A DNA stretch of 49,598 bases, taken from NCBI GenBank assembly GCA_913062815.1, contig CAJXWZ010000037.1, forward strand, positions 1-49,598, written 5' to 3'. Below, piece by piece: positions 29,650 through 38,818 of the stretch. The DNA is from an uncultured Colwellia sp. GTDB lineage: Bacteria > Pseudomonadota > Gammaproteobacteria > Enterobacterales > Alteromonadaceae. Below the pieces are notes generated by a model, which searched no databases, was not told where the DNA came from, and saw only the letters and a program-made list of their open reading frames with translations. Both the position numbers and the translations under genes were made by a program. Positions within the stretch are counted from its first letter, which is position 1. Every line of letters starts with the position of its first letter.

Positions 29650-31208
29650 AAAATGCGCCAGCAGTTGAACAAACTCCCGTTAGTCAACATAACAATAATG
29701 AACAAGTAGCAAATGCTGATTTTGTTCCTGAATCAACTGATTCACAAGCACCAGTGACTAAAGCTTTGGCCATAGGCGCAAAATTAATCACCGTATTAAC
29801 AGATACCTTAAGTATTAAAATTAATACCCAAGGTGGTGATATTGTTGAAGTTAAGCTATTGAAGTTTGATACTGAGCAAGGCAATGGCGTTCCATTCACA
29901 ATATTACAAAATGGCAATCAAAAGTATGTTGCCCAATCAGGTTTAACCGGTGCAAATGGTATTGATAGAGTAATCAAAGGTCGCCCAATTTATACCAGCA
30001 CGCAAAGCAATTATGAATTGAATAACGAAAACTTAACTGTTGATTTAACTTTTCAAGATAATAACGGCCTTTCAGTTACCAAAAGATTTGCATTTAGTGC
30101 CGGCAGCTATAGTGTTGGTGTTGACTATATTGTAAATAACAATACCAACAACAGTGTTTCGGTACAAATGTACGGACAACTTAAGCAATCTACACTGCAA
30201 GATACTTCATCAGGCATGTTACCAACTTACCGTGGTGCTGCATTTTCAACTAATGAAGAGCGTTATGAGAAATATGACTTTGACGATATTGCAGAAGCAA
30301 ACCTAAACAAAACTACACCGGGTGGTTGGGTTGCTATGCTTGAGCATTATTTTGTTTCTGCTTGGGTACCAAACGCTAAAGATAATAACCAACTTTATAC
30401 TAGTTACAGTAATAACCAAGAAGCAGTTGTTGGCTTTAAAGCACCCGCAGTAACAATAGATGCAGGGCAACAAGGTACCACGTCTGCTATTTTTTATGTT
30501 GGTCCTAAAGATCAAGCCGTATTAGAAAAAATAGCACCTAACTTAGACTTAACCATAGATTATGGTTTTTTATGGATGATTAGCCAGCCACTCTTTTGGT
30601 TACTGTTAACTATCCAAAGTTTTGTTTCTAACTGGGGTGTAGCTATCATCATTATTACCTTGATAGTTAAAGGCGGTATGTACCCACTAACTAAAGCGCA
30701 ATATACCTCAATGGCAAAAATGCGTGAACTCGCACCTAAAATGGCGCAATTAAAAGAACGTTTTGGTGATGACAGACAAAAAATGTCACAAGCAACCATG
30801 GAAATGTATCGCAAAGAAAAAGTAAATCCAGCTGGTGGTTGTTTACCTTTATTATTGCAAATGCCCATTTTCTTAGCGCTTTACTGGGTATTCTTAGAAA
30901 GTGTTGAACTACGCCACGCTCCATTCGTTTTCTGGATACAAGATTTATCTGCTATGGACCCATACTATGTTCTACCGGTACTCATGGGTATTAGCATGTA
31001 CGTTATGCAAAAAATGCAACCGATGACAGTGCAAGATCCTATGCAACAAAAAATAATGCAATACATGCCAGTAGTATTCTCGGTGTTTATGGCCTGGTTC
31101 CCTTCAGGGTTAGTACTTTACTGGTTCATCAGCAACATGATTTCAATTGCACAAATGAAAGTTATCTTTAGCGGTATTGAAAAGAAAAAACTAGCTGACG
31201 CTAAATAA
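29574..31208 (+). CDS. yidC: Membrane protein insertase YidC
   Basis: Inserts and folds inner membrane proteins, alone or with SecYEG; the ATP synthase c subunit is a classic substrate. At 544 residues it has an N-terminal anchor (LLFIALMVVTYLLFSQW), a large periplasmic beta-sandwich (about 60-330) and the conserved five-helix core from about 350. The core shows SNWGVAIIIITLIVKGGMYPLTKAQY with the conserved groove arginine replaced in position by lysine-rich sequence. Also visible are KVNPAGGCLPLLLQMPIFLALYWVF and the C-terminal LVLYWFISNMISIAQ. Termination is at 31257-31288. Confidence 0.97.
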   Translation: MESQRSLLFIALMVVTYLLFSQWQLENAPAVEQTPVSQHNNNEQVANADFVPESTDSQAPVTKALAIGAKLITVLTDTLSIKINTQGGDIVEVKLLKFDTEQGNGVPFTILQNGNQKYVAQSGLTGANGIDRVIKGRPIYTSTQSNYELNNENLTVDLTFQDNNGLSVTKRFAFSAGSYSVGVDYIVNNNTNNSVSVQMYGQLKQSTLQDTSSGMLPTYRGAAFSTNEERYEKYDFDDIAEANLNKTTPGGWVAMLEHYFVSAWVPNAKDNNQLYTSYSNNQEAVVGFKAPAVTIDAGQQGTTSAIFYVGPKDQAVLEKIAPNLDLTIDYGFLWMISQPLFWLLLTIQSFVSNWGVAIIIITLIVKGGMYPLTKAQYTSMAKMRELAPKMAQLKERFGDDRQKMSQATMEMYRKEKVNPAGGCLPLLLQMPIFLALYWVFLESVELRHAPFVFWIQDLSAMDPYYVLPVLMGISMYVMQKMQPMTVQDPMQQKIMQYMPVVFSVFMAWFPSGLVLYWFISNMISIAQMKVIFSGIEKKKLADAK

Positions 31209-31256
31209 TCTTTATTCACTACAATTTTTGAGTTGTGGCAATAATGAACAAAAACA

Positions 31257-31288
31257 AAAGCGATCTCTTATTCAAGTGATCGCTTTTT
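31257..31288 (+). terminator. Intrinsic terminator after yidC
   Basis: A nine-base-pair stem (31257-31265 with 31278-31286) closes a 12-base loop and ends in a run of six T. It lies about 50 bases past the yidC stop and separates yidC from mnmE. Confidence 0.85.
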
Positions 31289-31360
31289 TGTTAGTTCCCT
31301 TTAAATAAAGTAAAATATAATTACATAACTAATTCAGATTTTTTAAGCTTAAACCACCCA

Positions 31361-32779
31361 ATGACATCACTATTTAATGAAAACACCACTATTGCCGCAC
31401 AAGCAACTGCCCCTGGTCGAGGTGGTGTAGGAATAATTCGTGTTTCAGGACCAGAAGCTAGCAATGTTGCCCAAGCAATTTTAGGTAAAGTGCCAGCTAT
31501 AAGAAAAGCAGAATATTTACCTTTTCTAGATGCCAACAGTCAAATTTTAGATCAAGGTATAGCGTTGTTTTTTAAAGCACCAAATTCATTTACTGGTGAA
31601 GATGTTATTGAATTTCAAGGCCATGGCGGACCTGTAATTTTAGACATGTTACTAAAAGCTATTTTGGCGCTACCTAAAGTGATCATGGCAAAGCCAGGTG
31701 AATTTAGTGAGCAAGCCTTTTTAAATGACAAATTAGATCTAACACAAGCTGAAGCAATTGCTGATTTAATAAACTCAAGTTCTGAGCAGGCTGCACGCTC
31801 TGCACTACATTCCTTGCAAGGAAATTTTTCAAAGCTTGTTCATGAAATGGTTGAAAGTATTATTCATTTAAGAATGTACGTAGAAGCGGCCATTGATTTC
31901 CCTGAAGAAGAAATAGACTTTTTAGCTGATAAAAAAATTGTTAACGACCTTAAAGCTATTATCAATAAAGTCGAAGATGTACGAAAACAAGCGCAACAAG
32001 GCAGTATTATTCGTGAAGGTATGCGTGTAGTTATTGCTGGTCGCCCTAATGCAGGTAAATCTAGCTTACTCAATGCACTCAGTGGTAAAGAGAGTGCCAT
32101 TGTTACTGATATTGCCGGTACCACACGTGATGTGCTAACGGAACAAGTTCACATTGATGGTATGCCATTACACATTATTGATACTGCTGGTCTTCGAGAG
32201 AGTGACGATAAAGTTGAACAAATAGGTATTGAGCGCGCTTGGCAAGAAATAAAACAAGCAGACCGTGTTTTACTGATGGTTGATGCGAGTGAAAATCACA
32301 GTATTCTAGAAGATGAACAATACATCAAAAATTATTACCCTGAATTTTTTGCTAAATTACCACAAAACATAGGCCTTACTTTAGTACGAAATAAAGCCGA
32401 CCTTAATCAAGCCATCAGCAAAAATAATATTGGTTTAACTGAATTCATAGATAATGATCAAGTAGAACATACTGTCGTTACCCTATCAGCCAAAACAGGT
32501 GAAGGTGTTGACAGCTTAAAAGAGCATTTAAAAACGATTATGGGTTACCAAGGTAGCACTGAAGGTGGTTTTATGGCTAGAAGACGCCATTTGACCGCTT
32601 TAAACAACACTCACCAACATTTAATTACAGGACTAGAGCAACTAGAATCTTTTGTTGCCGGTGAAATACTGGCAGAAGAGTTACGTATCTGCCAGCAAGA
32701 GCTTGATGAAATAACAGGTGAGTTCACCAGTGATGACTTACTCAGTAAAATATTTAGCTCATTCTGTATTGGAAAATAA
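31361..32779 (+). CDS. mnmE: tRNA modification GTPase MnmE
   Basis: With MnmG it installs the aminomethyl-type groups on wobble uridine 34. The 472-residue protein (E. coli 454) has an N-terminal folate-binding domain starting [20 protein letters not shown], a helical domain, and an embedded G domain with [27 protein letters not shown] and NKAD. It ends in the invariant FCIGK, whose cysteine is conserved. A modest insert follows NKAD (around [15 protein letters not shown]). Its partner mnmG is 6.5 kb away across the accessory block and oriC. Confidence 0.97.
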   Translation: MTSLFNENTTIAAQATAPGRGGVGIIRVSGPEASNVAQAILGKVPAIRKAEYLPFLDANSQILDQGIALFFKAPNSFTGEDVIEFQGHGGPVILDMLLKAILALPKVIMAKPGEFSEQAFLNDKLDLTQAEAIADLINSSSEQAARSALHSLQGNFSKLVHEMVESIIHLRMYVEAAIDFPEEEIDFLADKKIVNDLKAIINKVEDVRKQAQQGSIIREGMRVVIAGRPNAGKSSLLNALSGKESAIVTDIAGTTRDVLTEQVHIDGMPLHIIDTAGLRESDDKVEQIGIERAWQEIKQADRVLLMVDASENHSILEDEQYIKNYYPEFFAKLPQNIGLTLVRNKADLNQAISKNNIGLTEFIDNDQVEHTVVTLSAKTGEGVDSLKEHLKTIMGYQGSTEGGFMARRRHLTALNNTHQHLITGLEQLESFVAGEILAEELRICQQELDEITGEFTSDDLLSKIFSSFCIGK

Positions 32780-32817
32780 AATGTTCAGGTTGGGAACGAG
32801 AGTTCCCTTGGCATTTT
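32778..32817 (+). terminator. Candidate terminator after mnmE
   Basis: A perfect inner stem GGGAAC-GAGA-GTTCCC (32792-32807) is flanked by an outer AAAATG/CATTTT pairing (32778-32783 with 32812-32817) that ends in TTTT. It overlaps the mnmE stop codon. The internal loop between the two stems is unequal, so strength is uncertain. Confidence 0.5.
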
Positions 32818-32916
32818 AGTAGTGCAGGCTTTATCTCTAAATGGTTAATGAGTAAGAGTCAGTAATTATAACCACATAAACACTATTCCCAAAAAGTTAA
32901 ATTCAAAGGCCTTTCA

Positions 32917-33636
32917 ATGAGATATACAATATTAGTTCTATGTTTTATCACAACTATTTCTTTCGCTGATAAAGAAAAAGAACTCATTATTAAAAAGTTA
33001 TCTGATAATGTATACCAACATATATCACACAAAGTAATTGAACCTTGGGGCTTGGTTGCTGCCTCAGGTTTAGTTGTTATTGACAATAATAATGCGCATA
33101 TAATTGATACCCCTTGGACACTAGCAGGAAATAAACAATTACTAACATGGATAAAAGCTAAAAATTTAATTGTTAAAAGTGCCGTGGTAACACATTTTCA
33201 TGAAGATGCTAGCAAGGGGTTAAAATGGTTAAATAGTTTGAATATTGATACCTACGCCCTGCCTTTAACAAATAAACTACTCGCCTCAAAAGAAAGAGCA
33301 CAATCAAGTCATGAAATAACCAGTGATAGTTTTGAATTAGCTAGCGGGGCAATAGAAATATTTCATCCTGGTGCAGGTCATTCACAAGATAATATAGTTG
33401 TTTGGCTTCCTAAAAATAAACTACTTTTTGGAGGTTGCTTTACTAAAAGCCTTAGCAGTAAAAATTTAGGAAATACTGAAGATGCTATTATTGAAGATTG
33501 GCCTAGTTCAATTGATAACGTATTAAAAAAATACCCAAATATAAAAACCGTTGTGCCTGGGCACGGTAAAATTGGCGATACTAGCTTACTTAAACATACT
33601 AAAGAACTTGCTATTTCATTATCAGCTCTAAAATAA
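32917..33636 (+). CDS. Subclass B1 metallo-beta-lactamase
   Basis: A 239-residue exported zinc hydrolase. The signal peptide is MRYTILVLCFITTISFA. The full B1 ligand set is present: H93, H95 and D97 in THFHEDASKG, H155 in GAGHSQDN, C174 in LFGGCFTK and H216 in PGHGKIG. Lys177 and Asn186 occupy the positions used by B1 enzymes for substrate binding. Segments such as VVWLPKNKLLFGGCF, TLAGNKQLLTW and GDTSLLKHT read much like the IMP group. It should hydrolyse beta-lactams in the periplasm; the true spectrum is unknown. It stands alone between mnmE and the GFA gene. No integron or IS context is visible. Confidence 0.92.
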   Translation: MRYTILVLCFITTISFADKEKELIIKKLSDNVYQHISHKVIEPWGLVAASGLVVIDNNNAHIIDTPWTLAGNKQLLTWIKAKNLIVKSAVVTHFHEDASKGLKWLNSLNIDTYALPLTNKLLASKERAQSSHEITSDSFELASGAIEIFHPGAGHSQDNIVVWLPKNKLLFGGCFTKSLSSKNLGNTEDAIIEDWPSSIDNVLKKYPNIKTVVPGHGKIGDTSLLKHTKELAISLSALK

Positions 33637-33763
33637 TTCCCTATAGTTAAATTGAAGACTAATTAGCATTATTTACCCCCAACACCCTCCCCTATTTTAG
33701 GCTGAATTTCTTTATAGTTTGTTACAATGATTTATTGAAAAAGCGCAATAAAAATCATAAATT

Positions 33764-33779
33764 ATCTTTCATGAAAGAT
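33764..33779. repeat. Perfect 16-base palindrome upstream of the GFA gene
   Basis: ATCTTTCATGAAAGAT is fully self-complementary and is centred about 41 bases before the GTG start of the next gene. It has no loop and no U-tract, so an operator for a dimeric regulator is more likely than a terminator. I do not recognise the regulator. Confidence 0.4.
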
Positions 33780-33812
33780 TAAACAAACTGAAAGCTTAAT
33801 TAGGAGTATATT

Positions 33813-34211
33813 GTGATAAACAAAGGTAGTTGCCTGTGTAATAAAGTTAAATATGAAGTAGACGGTGAATTTGAAGATGTACTCAATTGCCATTGCAGTA
33901 TGTGCCGTAAATTACATGCATCAGCATTTAGAACTAGGGCAAAGATTAAAACTGAAAGTTGGAAAACCATTCAGGGTGAACAGTTCATTAAATTTTATCA
34001 GTCTTCACCTGGTGAATATAAAGGGTTCTGCTCTGAATGTGGCGCTAGCCTATTTACTAAGTTTGATGATTATCCAGATATTTTAGGTTTTCCATTTGGT
34101 ACTTTAGATACCGATCCAAAAGTGAAACCTAGCCGACATATTTATGTCGGTAGTAAAGCAGCTTGGCATGACATAACTGATAATTTGCCTCAACAGCAAG
34201 AATACGAATAA
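33813..34211 (+). CDS. GFA/CENP-V domain protein
   Basis: A 132-residue protein of the GFA (Mss4-like, CENP-V) family, named after a glutathione-dependent formaldehyde-activating enzyme. Zinc-ligand cysteines are visible in GSCLCNKVKYE, NCHCSMCRKLHA and GFCSECGASLF. Members have varied or unknown functions, so formaldehyde metabolism is not implied. The start is GTG, with AGGAG six bases upstream. It precedes the acetyltransferase gene by nine bases, so the two are probably cotranscribed. Confidence 0.88.
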   Translation: MINKGSCLCNKVKYEVDGEFEDVLNCHCSMCRKLHASAFRTRAKIKTESWKTIQGEQFIKFYQSSPGEYKGFCSECGASLFTKFDDYPDILGFPFGTLDTDPKVKPSRHIYVGSKAAWHDITDNLPQQQEYE

Positions 34212-34220
34212 TAACATTTT

Positions 34221-34679
34221 ATGAAAATTATAATCGATGATTTAGAAAGTTATGAAGTTAAACAACTGCTTCAAGAACATCATGAAGATATGTTGCAGCA
34301 CTCTCCTCCTGAAAGCGTACATGCACTTGATTTATCTTTATTAAAAGCTGAAGACGTGACATTTTTCACAATATGGAGCAATGATAAACTCGCTGGTTGC
34401 GGTGCATTAAAAAAACTTAATGAAAATCACGTAGAGTTAAAGTCGATGAGAACCTGTAGAAGCTTTTTAAGAAAAGGTGTAGCTGCTAAGTTATTAACTC
34501 ATTTACTCGAACTATCTAAAACTCAAGGGTATAAAAAGATAAGCTTGGAAACGGGCACAATGGATGTTTTTATTCCTGCACAAAAGTTATATAAACGTTT
34601 TGGTTTTGTAGAGTCCCTGCCATTTTCATCATATCAAGAAGATCCGTTTAGTATGTTTTTCACAAAAACACTAAACTAA
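34221..34679 (+). CDS. GNAT family N-acetyltransferase
   Basis: A 152-residue acetyl-CoA-dependent transferase of the GNAT fold. The central strand and pyrophosphate loop are VELKSMRTCRSFLRKGVAAKLLTHLLELSK, with RKGVA at the RxGxG/A position. The late strand is KISLETG, followed by AQKLYKRFGFVES. It resembles small uncharacterised acetyltransferases related to YsnE-type proteins; the substrate cannot be read from sequence. It is coupled with the GFA gene. The following 100 bases contain no convincing terminator before the convergent kinase gene. Confidence 0.88.
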   Translation: MKIIIDDLESYEVKQLLQEHHEDMLQHSPPESVHALDLSLLKAEDVTFFTIWSNDKLAGCGALKKLNENHVELKSMRTCRSFLRKGVAAKLLTHLLELSKTQGYKKISLETGTMDVFIPAQKLYKRFGFVESLPFSSYQEDPFSMFFTKTLN

Positions 34680-34782
34680 AAACTAAAGTAAAAGAAGGAA
34701 CGCAAAGCTGGCAATTAATTAAAATATTAACCTGCTTATTTTATTAGTAAGTTATCTTTTTATCTAAAGAATACATTGATGT

Positions 34783-36522
34783 TTATACGGTCAACGAAAA
34801 ACAAAACGCAATAAACCAGACGGCACTGACAATTTGCCAGAACATCACCGGATTTTTATCCATAAGCATAGCGTTATGATTTTTCTTATATTTAGGGTTC
34901 GGCTCCTGTAGTTCATACATCATCTCTGAAACTTCTACATATCGACGTTCAGGATCAAAGCGTAAGCCCTTTTTAATAGCACCATCCATCCATATGGGTA
35001 CAAGTGGGTTATGCTCAAAACAAGGTATATATTTAGTGGCTAAATAAGCTTTTTGTGTGCGACATTTATTCAACTTTCCGCTAAACGGTTCCTTACCTGT
35101 TAACATCTCATACACTATAACTGCCAGTGAAAACACTTCCGATTGCACGGTACTTTTCCCTGAAATCACCACTTCAGGCGCTGAATAACCTGCTGTTCCC
35201 AAAATACCAAAACGTTCAATTGGGCTAGTAATCTCTGCAATGCCTTTAATAAAACAAGAGCCAAAATCAATAATTTTAACTTCGCCATTTTTATCAATCA
35301 TAATATTGCCAGGCTTTAAATCTTGGTGCAAAGTTTCGCGACGGTGCATAGCTCTTAAGCCTTTTTCAATTTGCTGAACAATGTAAATAACATCTTGCAC
35401 TGCTGGTCGCGGGTTTTCTTTAATCCACTGTTCTAAGGTAATTCCTTCAATGTATTCTGTTAAATAATATAGTGCTGATTTAGCTCTAGAATTATCAATG
35501 GTTTTGACAACATGGGGATTATTAATGCGACTACCAATCCAACTCTCCATAATAAAACGTTCAATATACGCCATATCATCATCAAAATTATCAGACGGGG
35601 TTTTCATGCAGTAGCGTTCGCCACTTTCAACGTCTCGTACTACATATACTTGACTACGATTAGTTGCATGTAATTCTTTTTCAACTTTGTAGCCATCTAA
35701 AATCATTCCTGCAGATAAATAAGGTGGAAAGGGTAATTCAGACAATTTCCGACTTGCTTCGCCAATAGTTTGTTTCGGCAAATTATCAATCCGTAAAATT
35801 TGGCAACTTAAATTATCATGGCTACCATTAGCTAATGCAATATCTATAAGTTGCTGGCAGGCCTGTTCAAAGTATTCTTCATTTTTGCCTGCTGATAGCT
35901 TACTCAAAACCGCTTTAATATCCTGATCCTTTACGAAATCATGAATACCGTCAGTACTTAAAAAATATATATCACCAACTTCAATCCCCATACTTTTATG
36001 GTCAACATCTATATTAACATCCAACCCCATAGCACGGATCAAATAGGATTGTTTTTCGCTAATAAAGGTACAGTGATCACGTGTGATTTGATCTAAATTT
36101 TGTTGGCGCATACAATAAATACGGGAATCACCAATATGGAAAATATGCGCTGTTTGTGATTTAAAAATTATCGAACTAAAAGTACTGACATAACCTTTCT
36201 TAGCATCACTAAAATGTCTACCTTGACTATATAGCCATCTATTTAATGCTGTTAAAACTTGAGAGGTAGATTTTTTTACGCTCCAACTATCCGGGGTAGA
36301 AAAATAGTCATTTAGAAAATTATGTACGCATGTTTCACTGGCTTCTTTTCCTGCTTCAGCCGCACTAACCCCGTCAGCAATTACAGCAACAGCACCTTTA
36401 TGACTTAGCAATGAACCTTTTGGAATACGAATACCAATAGCATCTTCATTTTGCGCTTTAATACCCGCAATAGAACGCTGCGCCAAAGTAAACGTCAGCT
36501 CTGTCTGTAAATGATCTACCAT
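34783..36522 (-). CDS. Bifunctional PP2C phosphatase / Ser-Thr protein kinase, membrane-tailed
   Basis: A 579-residue fusion. Residues about 10-245 are a PP2C phosphatase with metal aspartates in AQNEDA (D27), IADGVS (D50), IGDSRIY (131-134), STDGIHD (D191) and SHDNLS (D236). Residues about 278-530 are a Hanks-type kinase with K307, HQDLKPGN (399-406), DFG (419-421) and APE (448-450). The nucleotide loop lacks the usual glycines (ELHATNRSQVYVV). A single C-terminal transmembrane helix (about 558-577) would anchor it. The ATG at 36522 follows GGAAA; ATG 36534 is possible. It lies 60 bases after the nitrate transporter gene, a pairing known from nitrate-assimilation clusters. Confidence 0.88.
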   Translation of the reverse strand: MVDHLQTELTFTLAQRSIAGIKAQNEDAIGIRIPKGSLLSHKGAVAVIADGVSAAEAGKEASETCVHNFLNDYFSTPDSWSVKKSTSQVLTALNRWLYSQGRHFSDAKKGYVSTFSSIIFKSQTAHIFHIGDSRIYCMRQQNLDQITRDHCTFISEKQSYLIRAMGLDVNIDVDHKSMGIEVGDIYFLSTDGIHDFVKDQDIKAVLSKLSAGKNEEYFEQACQQLIDIALANGSHDNLSCQILRIDNLPKQTIGEASRKLSELPFPPYLSAGMILDGYKVEKELHATNRSQVYVVRDVESGERYCMKTPSDNFDDDMAYIERFIMESWIGSRINNPHVVKTIDNSRAKSALYYLTEYIEGITLEQWIKENPRPAVQDVIYIVQQIEKGLRAMHRRETLHQDLKPGNIMIDKNGEVKIIDFGSCFIKGIAEITSPIERFGILGTAGYSAPEVVISGKSTVQSEVFSLAVIVYEMLTGKEPFSGKLNKCRTQKAYLATKYIPCFEHNPLVPIWMDGAIKKGLRFDPERRYVEVSEMMYELQEPNPKYKKNHNAMLMDKNPVMFWQIVSAVWFIAFCFSLTV

Positions 36523-36582
36523 ATTGTTTTCCATATAAAAATAGCAGAACACTATAGCATGCGTACTGCCATGATAATTAGC

Positions 36583-38094
36583 CTAATGTACTTCAATAAA
36601 TTTTACCGTGCCATCAGGCATTACTTCTGCCATTTTACTTTTTGGTTCATCTAAGAACAAAGAACAAAATGAGGCAAAAGCAACACCAGCAGCAATAGTA
36701 GCGAAGAAAACTGAAGGTGAAACAAACGAGAATACTAACAAGAAAACAACCGCGCCAACATTACCATAAGCTCCAACAGTACCCGCAATTTGTCCGGTCA
36801 GTTTACGTTTAACTAAAGGGACAATCGCAAAAACACAACCTGCAGCAGAGCCTAAGAAAAATGAACAAATCATCATAGTAGCCACCACAGCAGAAAGCGG
36901 CCAATCAGGCGTAATTTGTGACATAACGAAGAAACCTAACGCTGCGCCACCTAATAATATAACCAGTGGTTTTTTACGGCCAAATTTATCACTAATCATA
37001 CCACCTGAAGGACAAGACAAAACATCTACCGCAGCAAAACAAGCGCCAAATATACCAGCGGCAGCCGTGGCTACTAAAAATTGATTTTCAAAATACTGCG
37101 CCAACATAGAGATAACAGATAGCTCAGCACCAAAAGTGACCGCATAACCAATACTTAATATAGCTACTTGCTTAAATTTATATTGTAAAATTTCATCAAT
37201 TGGTGGAGATTGCAACATCTCTTTATTTACTTGGAATAACTTCAGCGTCTGATAACCAATAAGTGCTAGTAATAATGCATAAATAACATAAGAAGCAAAA
37301 TTACTAATTAAGCCAACTCCTTCAACTATATCAGTGCCAGTACCCGCAACAACACCCGCATCAGTTACACGCCAAGTAAGCACAGCTAACGCAACAACCA
37401 TAGGTATATTAAACAGTACACAGAATATAAAATCACGTTTACTAGTAAGCTCTAAGCCACCTGATTTATTGGGTTTGAAATAAGTAGACCCAACAGGTGT
37501 ATCGGTTACTGCATAATAATAAAAAATAGAATACACAAGAGCAATAACACCTGTTGAAGCAATGGCGTAACGCCAACTGTCTTCTCCACCAAATAAACTC
37601 GCAATATACACTAAGCTTCCTGCGCCTACAGCTGAGCCAACATTCCCCATACCTTTATATATGCCTTCTGCTAAACCCAACTGTTTTGCCGGATACCATT
37701 CGCTAATCATACGAATACCAATAACAAAACCTGCACCAACAAAACCCATTAAAAATTTTGCCAAAGCTAGCATTTCAAAAGTTTGTGCAAAAGCAAAGAA
37801 AAAACATAGAACTGCTGTTGCTACTAACATAGCGGTATAAGAATTACGTGGTCCATATTTATCCACTAACATACCGGTAACAATGCGAGCAGGGATAGTT
37901 AAAGCAACATTCAATATAAGTAATATTTTTGCTTCAATGTCGGTTAAACCCATACTGGTTTTAATAGTAGACATCAATGGGGCATGACTAAACCAAACGA
38001 GAAAAGTAATGAAGAAAGCAAGCCAAGTACTATGAAGAATTTTGGCTCTACCGGAAAAAGATAAAAAGTTATTTTTTAAAGATGATTGACTCAC
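36583..38094 (-). CDS. MFS nitrate/nitrite transporter (NarK/NasA family)
   Basis: A 503-residue, 12-helix major facilitator of the nitrate/nitrite porter group. The first nitrate signature is FVGAGFVIGIRMISEWYPAK, with the substrate-binding arginine, continuing to GIYKGMGNVGSAVGAG. The second is GQIAGTVGAYGNVGAVVF. The MFS loop MLVDKYGPRNSYT is present. The start is a GTG preceded by AGGT. It heads a two-gene unit with the kinase-phosphatase. No nitrate or nitrite reductase gene is in the window, so whether it feeds assimilation (NasA) or respiration (NarK) cannot be decided here. Confidence 0.9.
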   Translation of the reverse strand: MSQSSLKNNFLSFSGRAKILHSTWLAFFITFLVWFSHAPLMSTIKTSMGLTDIEAKILLILNVALTIPARIVTGMLVDKYGPRNSYTAMLVATAVLCFFFAFAQTFEMLALAKFLMGFVGAGFVIGIRMISEWYPAKQLGLAEGIYKGMGNVGSAVGAGSLVYIASLFGGEDSWRYAIASTGVIALVYSIFYYYAVTDTPVGSTYFKPNKSGGLELTSKRDFIFCVLFNIPMVVALAVLTWRVTDAGVVAGTGTDIVEGVGLISNFASYVIYALLLALIGYQTLKLFQVNKEMLQSPPIDEILQYKFKQVAILSIGYAVTFGAELSVISMLAQYFENQFLVATAAAGIFGACFAAVDVLSCPSGGMISDKFGRKKPLVILLGGAALGFFVMSQITPDWPLSAVVATMMICSFFLGSAAGCVFAIVPLVKRKLTGQIAGTVGAYGNVGAVVFLLVFSFVSPSVFFATIAAGVAFASFCSLFLDEPKSKMAEVMPDGTVKFIEVH

Positions 38095-38350
38095 GTGGTT
38101 ACCTAAGCGTTATTTAAGTTTATTATTCCCAGTAAGCAATAAAGAAGCCAATTAAAAATAAACTTATTTTTCAATTGTTTATTTAAAAAAAAAATGAAAA
38201 AAATGCACCATTATGAATAACCGTGCACCAACCTTGTATCTATACTTAGCTATATACATTAAAAAACGCCCGTTAAGTTATTCCTGCTATACCTATGTAA
38301 TTACTTTCTATAATACAATAGTCTCACCATTTCCCCTTTTTCAATTAAAT

Positions 38351-38818
38351 ATGAGTTCATTTCAAATTATTGTCGGCAGTATGCTTGGCACAACAGAATA
38401 TGTTGGTGAAGCATGTGAAGAACAATTAAATAACTTAAATCATCAAGCCACCGTACATTTAAAACCTAATTTTTCGTCGATCCTTGCGCATACTTTTCCA
38501 GCTAATGACGAAATAAACAGCACTTGGCTAATTTGTACTTCTACCCATGGTGCAGGTGATTATCCTGACAATATTCAAACATTCGTTGAAGATCTTAAAA
38601 ATTGTGAACAAGATCTATCCTCAATAAATTTTATGATCATTGCTGTGGGTGACTCAAATTACGATACATTCTGTAAAGCAGGAGTAGATATAAATAAATT
38701 ATTAATAACAAAAGGTTGTAATGAATTAATAGCTATTAAAAAATTAGATATGAGTAAAGATATCGATCCAGAAGATCAAGCTCAAGCTTGGTTATATCAA
38801 AATAGCGATCTTTTATAA
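38351..38818 (+). CDS. mioC: Flavodoxin-like protein MioC
   Basis: A 155-residue flavodoxin-fold FMN protein. The phosphate loop is VGSMLGTTEYVGE, followed by STHGAGDYPDNI and VGDSNYDTFC at the flavin-binding positions, all as in E. coli MioC. The C-terminus DIDPEDQAQAWL also matches. It was linked to biotin synthase electron transfer in E. coli, but its main role is uncertain. It sits directly upstream of oriC and reads toward it, as in E. coli, where mioC transcription affects initiation. The ATG at 38351 aligns with family starts; the frame is open to 38213. A TATAAT at 38309-38314 may be its -10. Confidence 0.93.
   Translation: MSSFQIIVGSMLGTTEYVGEACEEQLNNLNHQATVHLKPNFSSILAHTFPANDEINSTWLICTSTHGAGDYPDNIQTFVEDLKNCEQDLSSINFMIIAVGDSNYDTFCKAGVDINKLLITKGCNELIAIKKLDMSKDIDPEDQAQAWLYQNSDLL

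Noticed and set aside
36068..36086. CACGTG-centred dyad inside the kinase gene, resembling parS
   Set aside because: Only the inner core agrees with parS; the arms (TGATCACGTGTGAT) differ at several consensus positions.
37858..37868. TTATCCACT in the transporter gene as a DnaA box
   Set aside because: A lone one-mismatch box within coding sequence, expected by chance in a window this size.
38201..38236. TGCACC repeats upstream of mioC as an NtrC site for the nitrate transporter
   Set aside because: The arms are not in the inverted arrangement or spacing of the NtrC consensus, and no sigma-54 promoter is visible.
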